A stretch of DNA of 64,000 bases. Origin: Nectonema munidae (lineage: Eukaryota; Nematomorpha; Nectonematoida; Nectonematidae). Position 1 is the stretch's first letter. Every line of letters starts with the position of its first letter. The stretch lies in NCBI GenBank assembly GCA_030549495.1, contig JAUIRK010000311.1, forward strand, positions 79,753 to 143,752, written 5' to 3'. The notes under the pieces are model-generated. The model ran no database searches, was not told the origin of the DNA, and saw only the letters and a program-made list of their open reading frames with translations. Positions 46,501 through 56,391 of the stretch are shown piece by piece. The position numbers and the translations under genes were made by a program.

Positions 46501-48409
46501 CGGAATAATAAGAGAGTGAAAAAGAATTTCTATTCCTTTTTTCAAAGTGTAATTTTGACTTTCACATAGCTTAAATGAGTGTTAAGTTTTACAATGAGTT
46601 TTATATTACAAATATTTCAAACTCAAAATAATTTTAATTTTTGTTAGTGTCTGTCTGGGAGACGAAAATACTGCTTACAAAAACATTATTGTAAACATTA
46701 ACAAAGTCTAATTTCCATTACCCAATTCCTAATTTATATTTAAAGAAAAAGTTTAAAACATGAAATCTAATTTCAGAATTGAAAAAAGTTACTTAGTCAA
46801 TACATCCAAAAGTTTTGCTTATTATGTTCACTGCTTAGGTATTTGGGTGAGGATGTTAACACAAAAATATAAGTTCTTCTTCGACATGTTTCTTTTATCA
46901 TTTTATTCACTTGAGGACCAAAATTTTAAGACTAATTGTCTGTTTCTTTTTCAATGAAATTTTATATACTTAAAGCGGACGATTTTCAACACATGGCATT
47001 CCGGTGTGATACTGGCTCACAAAGGGTTAACATCAAATTCTGATCTCAAAATCACACAGATCCTTGACCAATTTGAACCTTAGTTGGGAAAAAATGATCA
47101 AATGAAATCAGATTTAATCGTTTCTTATTTGAATGGATATTCGTAATTTCTTTATATTTTACACCTTTTGTTGGTGTTAAAATCCCGATGAAGTTCGCCT
47201 TTCTTTGTTTCCTCAAGATGTTGAATGCGCTCATCAACACATATATCCACACAGATATGAAAAAGAATTGATTAATATAAAAAATATTTTTTAATTTTAT
47301 ATTCTTGATTATAAGACTGGGGTGATTTCAAAATTGACTAATCATGAAAAAGAATTGGGCGATATTGATGGATATTTAAAGGTAAATGGCGATTAAAAAT
47401 AAGAAATAAACCTGTAAAACGTTTGGGCAACTTTAAATTGCCTCATGTCCAAGCATTTTATGGTGCCATCCTGAGAAGCGGTTAATATCAAAGACAATTC
47501 ATTTGGATGAAAATTAACGCGATTAACTGAACGAATATGAACAGGAAAGATGTAATCTTGTTTATTGTGTGAAGACTTCAACAAATTCCAAATAACGACA
47601 GACCCATTTGTAGCGGCAGTTGCTAGATAATTTTCATCACACGGATTCCATGAAATATCACAACTACTAAAATTGAGATTGACCTAAAATATATTAAACT
47701 TATTATTTCACAAATTATTAAAACTTAATCAAATTTAATACAAGTAAAAGAAAAAAATAATATTCCAAATAATATGAATGATTTCCCAAATATTATCAAA
47801 TTTTTAGAATGCGAGTTGAGCGTATAAGAAAACGTGATTATAAATTCTAACACTTTGCTCGTCTTCAATGAAGAAAATTTCTTTATTTTACACCAATCAT
47901 AGTGCCGTATTAACGAGAATGACAGATGATGATGCCTCACTTATCTCAACGCAGGCGAAGAATAGCATCGAATACTCTTTCGTAAATGCATAGATATTGA
48001 TAAGACGTAGACAAGTCCCCTCATCGGTTGCATATTGGGTAGTCCCCATACATATAAAATCCCCCTTAAAATAATTTTTTGAATACGCAACTGCGCATAG
48101 CCAAATGAATTTCCATAAACGGCTAAAATTTCCCCCTTTCAAAACAAAATTGCCTGCTCCTCATTTAGGCGAGGACCTAAATTTAGGAATAACGACTCTA
48201 ACAAATTTAAACTCCTGCATCTATATTGTAAATATCAAAGTAATGAAAGTAACTTTTCCAATTCTTAAGTTGATTCTTTCGGAAAATTTCTTTTCTTCGA
48301 TTGTAAAGATTTTAAAAACATTTCGTCCAACTGTTGCGACAAGAGAGCTATCGCGATTAAGCACGCATGCAGTTAAAGGATTACTCGCACAAACTTTAAA
48401 AGAAGGCAT
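31422..48409 (-). CDS. Wdr24: WDR24, GATOR2 complex subunit, 13 exons found
   Basis: WDR24 is a WD40 and RING-type subunit of GATOR2, which relieves GATOR1 inhibition of the Rag GTPases at the lysosome and so lets amino acids activate mTORC1. Exons in reading order are 48409-48254, 47683-47412, 46243-46027, 42968-42767, 41649-41507, 40688-40446, 40397-40214, 38663-38439, 38377-38195, 35281-35070, 35018-34910, 33516-33330 and 31557-31422. They sum to 2469 bases, 823 codons with stop, in a single frame; human WDR24 is close to 790 residues. Landmarks match the family in order: VGRNVFKIFTIEE, LATAATNGSVVIWNL, ASAQENGTVQLWDIR, SRIKWRPS, LVAQAWKIL, YYAENQNDVQTAIVML, LEYWFTSYI, LNQAST and the C-terminal zinc-binding CxxC/HGGH block. 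A 5' non-coding exon is likely upstream of 48416. Confidence 0.95.
31879..32004 (-). repeat. tRNA-derived SINE copy 1
   Basis: On the minus strand: GGTTGGTTAGAT (A-box region), GGTTCGATTCACG (B box), then a body ATAGTTCGATACAAACTGCG. The body recurs at 49509-49640 and 56392-56466, which defines the family. Lies in the last Wdr24 intron. Confidence 0.75.
32766..32903 (+). mobile_element. TTAA-type modular MITE, family A
   Basis: TTAA at both ends, ends CCGGTTATCGA and CGATAACGGG, perfect palindrome GTCGACATATGTCGAC centred 27.5 bases in. TCTGC motifs at 32821, 32854 and 32875, then 28 bases to the end. Confidence 0.9.
33330..33516 (-). CDS. Wdr24: Wdr24 exon 12 (start of zinc-binding tail)
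   Basis: Acceptor TTTCATTTAG. Encodes EILRRYKLFVEANEI, HSLNQASTLFN and CCSKCQRSL...YCNFCSKFATLCSI, the first half of the Cys-rich C-terminal module. Donor ATG/GTAAAA in phase 2. Confidence 0.96.
34150..34740 (-). pseudogene. pogo/Tigger-like transposase fragment
   Basis: Minus strand. An N-terminal CENP-B-type helix-turn-helix reads LSEKIKSSEGNSQRELAEIF and HIGKTTVQNILKRKNEY. After a gap come NGWLEKFRSRHNISF and WKNKIPDILKNYENGIFNMDE, the start of the DDE domain (the N-x-D-E signature). MSHKQRNSI, just upstream, is in another frame, and the rest of the catalytic domain is missing. It lies in a Wdr24 intron. Confidence 0.8.
34910..35018 (-). CDS. Wdr24: Wdr24 exon 11
   Basis: Encodes NDVQTAIVMLVIVANNAGAY and SSSILEYWFTSYI, matching GDVQMAVSVLIVL...EHWYTSYIDLL of the human protein. 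Donor ATCG/GTATTT, phase 1. Confidence 0.95.
35070..35281 (-). CDS. Wdr24: Wdr24 exon 10
   Basis: Acceptor CTTTTCTGTTTCAG. Encodes ENFTALFSHLNIAHAFN, a linker, and FNFTETITSIIRYYAENQ, equal to the family's DFFGVLVRDMLHFYAEQ. It ends at CAG/GTTTCA before a 51-base stop-free intron. Confidence 0.9.
35282..38194 (-). other. Wdr24 intron of 2.9 kb
   Basis: Contains the inverted-repeat element at 36849-37022; otherwise AT-rich with nothing I can support. Confidence 0.55.
36849..37022. repeat. MITE with inverted ends CTAGTCAAAATCCC
   Basis: Left arm TGTCTACTAAAATTCGG then CTAGTCAAAATCCCC; right arm AGGGATTTTGACTAG then CTAAAATTCAGTTGACAA. Middle rich in AAAATCCCC and CCCCAAAAAC-like units. About 174 bp. 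Confidence 0.65.
38195..38377 (-). CDS. Wdr24: Wdr24 exon 9 (linker)
   Basis: Separated from exon 8 by a 61-base intron (acceptor GTATTTCACAG). Encodes VLASSPRIYPILSCSEKAST and a polar stretch ending YIQPSF. Donor TTTTG/GTAATT, phase 1. It is followed by a 2.9-kb intron. Confidence 0.8.
38439..38663 (-). CDS. Wdr24: Wdr24 exon 8 (acidic/Ser linker)
   Basis: The acceptor TTTGTTTATTTAG was chosen because it gives the phase needed by exon 7. The frame is open further upstream, to 38718, so the true start may differ. Encodes DTSTDKTDCIYSARTLKKSS and a polar linker. Low conservation is expected here. Donor GTAATG, phase 1. Confidence 0.7.
38930..38960 (+). repeat. hAT-type end CAGTGGTGGGATTCAG
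   Basis: This terminus is widespread in hAT elements. The second end is not found, so the element's extent is unknown. It sits in the 1.5-kb Wdr24 intron. Confidence 0.35.
40214..40397 (-). CDS. Wdr24: Wdr24 exon 7 (helical segment)
   Basis: Follows a 48-base intron. Encodes SLNMESIVTSAKSYKFFEGS, CLHNAGVSL and LVAQAWKILHLLLMYN, corresponding to the YALAGRPLAELCDHNAKVA...NQVAQTWTMLRIIY segment. Donor CAAG/GTAACA, phase 1. Confidence 0.9.
40446..40688 (-). CDS. Wdr24: Wdr24 exon 6 (linker)
   Basis: Acceptor CCTTTTTAAG, phase 0. Encodes LISCVNQKKLSSSLKYEKPS, a Ser-rich linker, and FFAVLKSFRLKFEHD. Poorly conserved. It is placed by phase, by length (81 codons) and by the 48-base intron that follows it. 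Confidence 0.8.
40886..41023 (+). mobile_element. TTAA-type modular MITE, family A, abutting a family B copy
   Basis: Ends CGGTTATCGACCA and GGTCGTTAACGGG, palindrome CAGTCGATATATGTCGAC. Motifs at 40941, 40974 and 40995 are eroded, but the 33, 21 and 28 spacing is kept. The right TTAA (41020-41023) is also the left TTAA of the next element. Confidence 0.85.
41020..41157 (-). mobile_element. TTAA-type modular MITE, family B, reverse orientation
   Basis: Begins TTAACCCATTTAAGACCAA and ends GGTCGTAAATGGGTTAA. Read on the minus strand its palindrome and TCTGC motifs keep the spacing 33, 21 and 28 (T positions 41102, 41069, 41048, end 41020). Confidence 0.9.
41507..41649 (-). CDS. Wdr24: Wdr24 exon 5 (last WD40 blade)
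   Basis: With acceptor AAATTTTTAG the join reads HTDIPT-GLDWGANSSFCVSCGKDG, aligning with the TTGIAW...LLSGSKDSS stretch of the human protein. An earlier AG, upstream of an open GIGKF extension, would break the phase, so I rejected it. Donor GGACAG/GTTAAT, phase 0. Confidence 0.92.
42767..42968 (-). CDS. Wdr24: Wdr24 exon 4 (WD40 blade)
   Basis: Acceptor TTGGTATCTAG. Encodes IWNVHSMPQCDFSISS, ISRIKWRPSFDNQI, NDYNLSLWDLRSPFMPFALL and HTDIPTG. Consensus donor ACAG/GTAAAG in phase 1. Confidence 0.93.
43493..43616. mobile_element. TTAA-type MITE with a palindrome at each end
   Basis: TTAA both sides and terminal repeats CCTATTTAGTACCAATGTTT and GAACATTGGTACTAAATGGG. Palindromes GTTTCCAAAGGAAAC and GTTCTCTTTGGGAAC sit 27 bases from either end, next to GCAGACG and CATCTGG. 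At 124 bp it looks like two left halves joined head to head. Confidence 0.75.
46027..46243 (-). CDS. Wdr24: Wdr24 exon 3 (WD40 blades)
   Basis: Acceptor TTTTATTAG. Encodes SNSEGVLDVQF, ASAQENGTVQLWDIRYPKSC, SAHSGPVFTCEWH and ATAGRDKTLK. The VQLWDIR and GRDK pattern is WDR24-like rather than a generic WD40. Phase 0 donor GTATTC. Confidence 0.95.
46912..47030 (-). mobile_element. Possible decayed TTAA-type MITE
   Basis: Read on the minus strand it starts TTAACCCTTTGTGAGCCAG and has AATCGTCCGC 51 bases in, but the far end is unclear. Placed in the group on the first end only. Confidence 0.35.
47412..47683 (-). CDS. Wdr24: Wdr24 exon 2 (WD40 blades)
   Basis: Acceptor ATATTTTAG. Encodes VNLNFSSCDISWNP, LATAATNGSVVIWNLLK, HNKQDYIF and NRVNFHPNE...SQDGTIKCLDMR. 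Each block has its counterpart in human WDR24, including NKQD. The donor is TACAG/GTTTAT, phase 2. Confidence 0.95.
48254..48409 (-). CDS. Wdr24: Wdr24 first coding exon
   Basis: Starts at ATG 48409, eight bases inside an exon whose acceptor is AAATATTTCAG. It encodes MPSFKVCASNPLTACVLN and then VGRNVFKIFTIEEKKFSERI, equal to the first WD40 blade of WDR24. Because an acceptor precedes the ATG, a 5' UTR exon, or a few more N-terminal residues, should lie upstream. Donor AAA/GTTACT, phase 0. Confidence 0.85.
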
Positions 48410-49508
48410 ATATCTGAAATATTTAAAAAAAAATACTAGATTATCTAAAGAAGACAAATTATAAACAATTTAGGGGCTAATTCAAAAAGCACAAACCGAG
48501 ATAGCATCCACCTCCACCAAAGCCTTTTTAGCACTAATAGAAATAGGGAGGTACCCCCACTAGTCTAATTGGACCTTGCAGAGGGAAAATATGGCCCACA
48601 GCTAAAAATATTATGTTATATATAACTTTGGAAAAATTCTTTACATAGTTTTTTATATATATTAAGAAATAAATTCGTTGTATTATTTTTTTCCACAAAA
48701 TTTATACTAATTTGTAAATTTAAAAAAGTTTAGCTATGCATTTTTCAATTTGAATAACATTTTATTCAAAAAATTAAACATATGACTTCAGTTTTTAAGA
48801 TTTTTTAGCTTTATGGCACAATACCCTTCTATCCCCACACATCCTTTAACAAACCATAAAAAAAAACCTGCCCTCCACCAGTGTTACAATAGTCATACCC
48901 GAACAACTTATATCTAGGACCACTCATACCACTGATTTTTTTATATCATTTCCCCACCTCAACACTATCGTGTTTACCAAATTTATTAGTTTTAATTAAA
49001 TAAAAAATTAAATAAGCAAAACTTTGAAGTAAACTGTTTAGACTAGAATATAGAAAATTTACTCAATATTCACAAATATATCATAAATTGAAAAAATAAC
49101 ATGGTTTAAAGGCACTATGACACAACGCCCGAAGACAACATTCCCGGTACAAAAATAAAGTTATCCCTGAAAAAATGTAAGCAAAAAAGACAGAGTAATT
49201 TCCCATTTTTATTTTATAAGCTTATTTTATTTTTCATTGCTTACATAATTCTAAACACAAATATAATGAAATACTCGTAGAATCGTTTGTTTCTTTTACA
49301 TGTTATTCAGTAATATTGAGATAATTCACTTCATTCCACGTGTAAGTTGTTTTTGCTAAGTGTTACCATCCACAGTAATCTCTTAAGACTACAAATCTTT
49401 CAAAATGTTCAGATCGCTGGTATCGCTAATAAACCACCTAGAAAAATACAAGGATGCCGCATCACCAATCAATTTAGTTGCGCTAACACACCAAGGATTT
49501 TCCATTAA

Positions 49509-49640
49509 GAGGTGGAGGCTTTCATAGAGAAGACGCAATTGCGCCGCTTGTATCGAACTATGAAGAAAGGAGGCTTGATACGGGATCGAACAAAAGACCT
49601 TGAGTTATCGAAACTCACTATCTAACAACCTTACTCAAGC
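49509..49640 (-). repeat. tRNA-derived SINE copy 2
   Basis: Minus strand: GGTTGTTAGATAG, TTGTTCGATCCC (B box) and the body ATAGTTCGATACAAGCGGCG, as in copy 1. Confidence 0.75.
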
Positions 49641-50026
49641 TAAAACGTATATATATCAGAGCCCAGTGGGGACCACGAACTTCCCCGTTCCCCGCGGGGA
49701 GAGTGATTACCCGTTACCGGTGGGGAAGAGGAACCCAGTTATCGGAGAATTGATAGAAAATTTGACCGTCCATATACTGCAAATATATACATTATTTACT
49801 TTTCAACATGATTTCAATAATATGAAATAATACCGAAAATTTTTTGGATTCGGTTCCACGAAATCTCCTATGAAATTGACATTTATTTCGTCTCATACAT
49901 TCTCACTAATCGATGCGTCCCTATACTTTTCTATGGAAATCACCATTTTTTCACTATTCAGAGCGTCGTCGAAAAAAAATGGCGGATCATTTCAGCTTCT
50001 TAGGGTTTTAAATATTAATTTTAAAA

Positions 50027-50164
50027 TTAACCCATTTACGACCAATGTTCCTATTTTGGAACATAAGTAATTTTATCTTCATCTGCTTTTTTTAATGTCT
50101 TTGAATATAAATCGTCTGCGTTTTTTTAGATATCGTCTGCTTTGCTTGGTCTTAAATGGGTTAA
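50027..50164 (+). mobile_element. TTAA-type modular MITE, family B
   Basis: Clean copy: CCCATTTACGACCAATG ... TTGGTCTTAAATGGG between TTAAs, palindrome TGTTCCTATTTTGGAACA, TCTGC motifs at 50082, 50115 and 50136, then 28 bases. Confidence 0.9.
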
Positions 50165-50204
50165 TTTAAAAAAAATTCTAAATAAATTATATTAACTAAC
50201 CCTA

Positions 50205-50275
50205 AACCTAACCCCCCCCCCCCCCCCCTGAAAACACATTGGGGGCGGTCGCCCCCCGGATGTGCGCCCCTGTTT
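50205..50275. repeat. Poly-C run with CAGGGGCG-type transposon end
   Basis: About 16 C's, then GGGGGCGGTCGCCCCCCGG, then a CAGGGGCGCACATCC terminus read on the minus strand. It looks like the left end of a hAT-like element whose other end is missing. Confidence 0.4.
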
Positions 50276-50764
50276 TGGTCTTTCGACTATTCCAAATACA
50301 AATTCTGATATCCTTACAAAAATCTAAAAATTGTCTAAAATGCGTAAAGACAAATTTGGTTTTGTATAGACTTACGATGGAGGTGAGATAGCTAGAGTCA
50401 GCTCTTTACATTTGGTTCAGTGATGTAAAGCGAGAAGGGCGCTAATAATATGATAAGATTCTAATTGAGAAAGCTTGAACGTTATGGCAACTTCCAGATC
50501 TTCAGGTTTCTTCTAACTTTCAATATTCAAGAAGCTGGATATCAGGTTTTAATTCTCGTCATGGAAGAAGCTAAAGGTAAATGTTATTCTTTAAAATATA
50601 TATTCTTAAAAAGAAAAAATTTATGATCAAAAATTATTTAAAGTTCTGTTTTAAATCTTAAAGTATTCATAAAAGCTCTATTTAATCATTTCACAGTATT
50701 GAAATAGTAATTATACCACTGTTTCATAGATCTATAATATAGATAAGTTAATAAGTTAATTATC

Positions 50765-50901
50765 TTAACCCATTTACGACCATTGTTCCTATTTTGGAAC
50801 ATAGGTAATTTCATCTTCGTCTGCTTTTTTCAATGACTTTCAATAAAATCGTCTGCGTTTTTTTAGATATCGTCTGATTTGCTTGGTCTTAAATGGGTTA
50901 A
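50765..50901 (+). mobile_element. TTAA-type modular MITE, family B
   Basis: TTAACCCATTTACGACCA ... TTGGTCTTAAATGGGTTAA, the same palindrome, motifs at 50820, 50852 and 50873, then 28 bases. It lies 600 bp from its sister at 50027. Confidence 0.9.
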
Positions 50902-52659
50902 AAAGATAATGCACATAAAATTTAGACTCTACCCTGTAAGTAAGGGCTATATAATCATAGAAACACTAAATTTTAATGCAAGTATAGCATTTGAAAATAC
51001 TTTGTATAACACCAAAAGCACTCTTAAAGCATGAAAATTTTGAACTTAAGAAATAGTGTTTTCATTTTTGCAAAATCTATTTCAAAAAAAATACATGGCA
51101 TTCTTTTTCTTATAAATACTTATTTTTATTTCATGAAGGATTTTTTATATACTTGTGCAAATACTATTTCCAGCTAATAAATATGATTGATAGTTAATAA
51201 TAAATTTGTTTTTTCATTTTCTTTTTTGTTAATATCCTCAAGTTTTAGAACTAATTTAGACAAGAATATAAAAATATATATATAAGCCAGTAGCCAAGGG
51301 AGAGCTAAGAGTCCCCGAAATAAATTTTTAAAAATGAAAATTTCAGTTATAAAGTCTATAGAGTCATAAATCTAATTAGACTTTGGGATTATAAACCTAA
51401 ACATTACTACTTCCTTTCGATTCACTTCAAATAGAGCGAAAATAGTAAAACTAAACATATAGATTTTTATAAATTGAATAAAATAATTCTAAACCCCCCT
51501 CGCTTATATTCTTCCTTGTATATATACATATAATACAGTAAATACTAGCTTATCTCTAAAGAACGGTCAACTCCAATACTGAGGTGTTGTTGAACTTAAT
51601 ATGTTAATAATCATACATGGAACGCTGACCTATTTAACGCTTATCAGTGGGAAACAAATTCAACAAAAATTATATAATTTAAGTGTCTTACTTGATAAAA
51701 AAAAGTACACGTATTAGGATTCTTTCGCAAAGCCAAAAATAATATTCAATTTTTAAACGAAAAGCCTAGCCGTACATCAATCTTATTGCTTTATTTTATT
51801 TTCATATAAAAAATTGTTTATATTGTAATCTTTCATACAAAAGCGGTTCTAAAAGACGTACACGTAAGGTTTGCAGATGTCCTAATTTTGAGAAATTACC
51901 CCTTTTTTAAGATCGCAACGGAATCCCGGAGGATAAAAATTTGGAAGACCTACCTATGCAGCGCTTGTTTGAGTTAAATCAGACTCTCTCCATAATCTTA
52001 TTTTTAGTATAAATATTTTGTATATTCGGTAAAATTAAAACACCATTTTCAGCTTAGTTAAACTTTATATGAAATTGTATAAAATCGCTAAGTGTTAACA
52101 GCTAACATTTAGAATTAGTGTAAACTTTTATATAGAACTAGTTGAATTACTTAATAATTAAGATGTGTTGTTCAATATTATATTACAAAGTGTCAAATAT
52201 CCTACTCAAAATAATCGGCATATCTATTTTCGCTTGATTGCTTTAGATAGCTTATTAGATTTTTCTCACTGAAAGTCAATCATCACTTGTCAAAATAACA
52301 AGTAATATTGGTGTGAGAATTAAATTCTGAAGATTTAATTCGTTTATGAATGTTATGCTTCAAATAGTATAGTACAAATAGAAATTTGTACTTCAATGAT
52401 AACGGGACACTTAGAACAATTGATTTCTAAAAATAAAAATATAACTTTGAAACTTAGACAGGTATAGTGGGTATGGATGAGATCCCAAACTTTTAAAAAA
52501 AAGTTTATTTTCATTCGTTTTTAATCTAAAATTCCTATATATCAAAGGAAAAAAATCTTAAGTGGACAAATAGATGTTAACAAGATGATAAATAAAGCCC
52601 TATTTAAATAATTTTCTTAGCCATACTACTTATTTTTCATTGCTTAAAACTTAAAAAAC

Positions 52660-53911
52660 CAGGGCTGGGGTCAATTATAATTATAATTGCGTAATTGGAA
52701 ATTAATAATTACACGTAATTGTAATTGTAATTGAAAAAAAATTGGAGATATAATTGAAATTATAATTGTAATTTGAGCTTTGTAATTGAAAATGTAATTG
52801 TAATTGAAAAGATAATTGCCAATTTTTTGGTTCTAGGAGAATCATCGGCAATCCTAGCAGACTTCAATCAATCTTATAGATGACAGTCATGAAGGTTTAT
52901 CCTTTCTCTATCTCTCCCTAACTCTTTGAGCTTACCGCTCTTTGCTTCTTTCGTGTGTTACTATACTACATATGTGATACAAATAAATTTTCGCATCAAC
53001 TGCTACGACTCAAAGTCTTCCTTTGGCTACCTTCATATTCATCAATTCCTGTCTATAAAGAGCAATTATTATTCAGATAATTTTCGTATATTCCTGAGAT
53101 ATTGGTAAAAAATCACACCCCTTTTCATTGTTTCAACATTCCTTCCTATATTTCCACACATAACTTCCATGTGGTTATGATGAGAAAAATTTGTAATACT
53201 ACTACTCGCGTAGTTGTGAAGAAGCGGTAAGTTCATAGAGATAGAGAGAACAACAATTCTTCACAGCTGTCATATAAAGTAGTACGATTGTCGCACTAGC
53301 CATTCAGTACCCGAGTATTCCTGCATCTTCCGCTTCTGTGAAACGCCTTTTCTCACTGGCAAAATTATCAGGCCAGACCGATGCCGCCTGTCCAATTCCA
53401 GATTTGAGGAATTAATGTTCCTCAGGTGTAATTCACAGCTGGAGTGATTTTAAATTTTAGTAAAACTTTCATGAAAAAGTGTTCATTTCTTTTTCATTTA
53501 TTTAAAATATATGTTGAAGGCAACCTCAGGAGGGGTTGGCAGTTGGATGGGTGATTTGCGAGGAGTCTCAAGTGTTGCAGGACATATCAATGAGGCGTAC
53601 TTATCAAAGGTTGGGTAGTGTACATTGTCCAAATTGGCTTGTGCACTTAAAGATCCCTAAGGAATATTCGAAAAAAGTAGGGAAATTTCCCTGTTCTCAG
53701 ATTTCCTTCCTTCTCAGTGCCCATCTCGATTGACATGAGCATTTTTGGGTTGCCTAGACCTAAGGCTGAAGCGAATGGATTAAAAAAAATTGTAATTGTA
53801 ATTGAGGAGAAAATCAATTATATAATTGTAATTGAAATTGAAAAAAATAGCGCGCAATTATAATTGTAATTTGAGGCTTGTAATTGAAATTTATAATTGA
53901 CCCCAACCATG
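52660..53911 (+). mobile_element. Deleted hAT element, 1.25 kb, 8-bp target duplication
   Basis: Starts CAGGGCTGGGGTCAATTATA and ends ATAATTGACCCCAACCATG, with a perfect TAAAAAAC on each side (652-659 and 912-919). Subterminal regions are arrays of TAATTG/GTAATTGTAATTG in both arms. Only a scrap of transposase survives: LAIQYPSIPASSASVKRLFS then LAKLSGQ at about 53298-53420, the hAT C-terminal dimerisation motif. Confidence 0.9.
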
Positions 53912-55070
53912 TAAAAAACATCTTTAAAAGATATCTGGATACCACACTGTACATCTCTTCATCATGTGGGGAGATAATTTGAGGTGCTATAGAAAATTAT
54001 AAGTAAATAAACGATAAAGTTCAAAGAGTTCGTATATTTTTCAAATCATTCTTTAAACAAAGTAATTTATCATAAAAGGAGGTTAGAACTTTATAATTTT
54101 ATAAAACTAGCTTAAAAATCTTATTTCTTTTTTTTTATGAAAAATGTACAATTAAATAAAAATATAAAGTAAATTAAGAGGGAAATAGAAAAAATTGTTC
54201 TGTTAAGTATAATAAAATATTTTTGATTTAAAAAAGCTTACAAATGCATTAAATGACCTTTAAGAAAAAAATTTTTAGACAAATTAAGTTTTAAATTTTT
54301 TTGGCGTCTGTAAAAATTTAAAAATGGAGGTGAAAAACGTTATTAAAATATAAATTTTCAAATTTCACAAAAACAAAAACTTATTACAATTTAGAGTGTT
54401 TTGTTATAGTAGATATTTATCGATCACAGTATATAATATTATAAATATTTATGCAAGAATTTCTTAAATTTTTGGAGTTGTGTCCTTGAAAAGAAGATAG
54501 TTTGTAAGATGAATTTTTAAAAATTCTGATATATATATATATATCATCATTTATTGATATTTTATTATCTGGAATTTTTTAAGTAAGTATTTTGAATCAC
54601 TTACAATTATTTGTAAGATTGAATATCAATATTATATCATAAAAATTTTATGAATATTATGAGAAAATTGACAATGATCTTTTATATATTGATAATTTTA
54701 AATATTGATTTCGACTGAATATTTTGTCTATACTACTCATTAGATTATTCGATGGAAATTTTCATTATTGAGCTCTAACTTGGTGCTAAAAACTCCAGCC
54801 AACAGTGTTATCTTGAGAGAAAAACTTATAAAATAAGGTTCACTCCAAAATGTTATGATGTAGAAATAAATTAGATAAATTTCATGGGCATATGTCTTTT
54901 GGTCAAATGGAAAACAAACTGTTGAAAATGATGATATTAAAGGCAAAGCAAGAGTAAAACAAGGATTTATTCAACAATATAGAATGTTAATCAAAGCCTG
55001 TTTGGGTAAAGTAAATATTTTATTTATCAGAAAGAAAAATTATACGATTTGTATAAAGAATGGGGTATTA

Positions 55071-55489
55071 CCCGTTAGGACTTTTTACCCAAATACACTC
55101 AAATATAACCAAATACACCCAAATATGTTCTTTATTTGAAATTAAAAATATTATTAGATAAATGTTTAAAATAAAAAGATATACAGATATTTATGTATGA
55201 ACGAATACAAAATCGTGATTAACCATCTTAAGTATAATGCGAGCATATAGCTTTATAGCAGAAAGAGTTTTGAAATCCAACCAATCAAATAAAATATCAA
55301 GTTATTATTTTAATGTTTTAAATAATTTTTTAATTTTTTATAATTCAATTTCAAATTAATAATTTATATTAGTTTTATGCTGAGAATAATTCTTCTATGT
55401 ATATTTAACTTATTCTGTGAATATTTAAATTGTTTTCATCTCCTTGGGTGTATTTGGGTAAAAATCTCACTCGGTTAGTAAAAGTAATT
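55071..55489. repeat. Inverted-repeat MITE, TTTTTACCCAAATACAC ends
   Basis: Left end CCCGTTAGGACTTTTTACCC then AAATACACTCAAATA; right end GGGTGTATTTGGGTAAAAAT then CTCACTCGGTTAGTA. About 420 bp, non-coding. An inner segment (about 55205-55275) recurs inverted at 60580-60650. Confidence 0.7.
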
Positions 55490-56391
55490 AAAAGTTAAAT
55501 ATAATGTAAATAAATTTTGTAATTTTTATGATGTAATTTAGATGTCTTCTTCTTCTTCTTTTTTTTCTATTATTGTTCCTCCTTGAAAGTTTCTAAATTA
55601 TAACCTGTTCATAAAAATGGTGGTATACACAAAATCTCTAATTACATACCGATTCAAACCGTGATAAAGCTACAAGAACATTGGTTAAATACCAAAGATA
55701 AATACATTATACTTTTAAAGCAATTGTAGCAATTTTGTAATATTTTGCTGTATTTTTTCAAACATTTTGCAATTAGATCATTTAATGCCCCAAAATGTGA
55801 ACAAGCACCCATAGAATAAAATCTAATCTATAATTTAACAACAAATACATTGAATTCTTTTATTCTTCTTTTTGTTTTGATGTTAATATTAAACAAATAG
55901 AAACAAAAAATTTTCTTTGCGATCCATCTTGCTCTTTGTTTAGCACCAGGACCATTTATGTGTATTTTAGCTTCTGGTACCCCAAGAAATATATAATACA
56001 TAATTTAAGTAATTCCGTTTAATCATCTCTTCGTTGATATTAGACACTCTTGAAGTGATGTGTTTATACTTTTCCACAATTTAAAAAATTTCTCAAAGAG
56101 CTTATTATTTGCGCTACATGAATTTTTTTATTAATGTGTGAAAAATATGCTTTACAAAATTTTAACAAATCGAAAAACTGAATAAAAAATTCTATTTTTT
56201 CAAATTTTTATATGGCAATTATAATTAAAATTTTTTATTTTTAATTGAATTTGATACAACATAAAATAAGAAATTATTCAAAAAGAAATAGCAAAGCATA
56301 TTAAATTCAGACACTGAAATATAATTCATATAATTTAGGTTCAAAAGATTCATTTAATTAGTATAAAAAATTACTTTGGGGGTTTATAAGT

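Noticed and set aside
41489-48457. Minus-strand WD40 exons as PEX7 or another generic WD40 protein
   Set aside because: The repeat sequences follow WDR24 block by block, and the 3' exons add the WDR24-specific helical and zinc-binding tail.
48105-48464. 119-codon plus-strand frame
   Set aside because: It is the antisense shadow of the first Wdr24 coding exon.
50561-50577. ATG GAA GAA GCT AAA G followed by GTAAATG, a possible first exon on the plus strand
   Set aside because: No downstream plus-strand coding exon could be found to join it.
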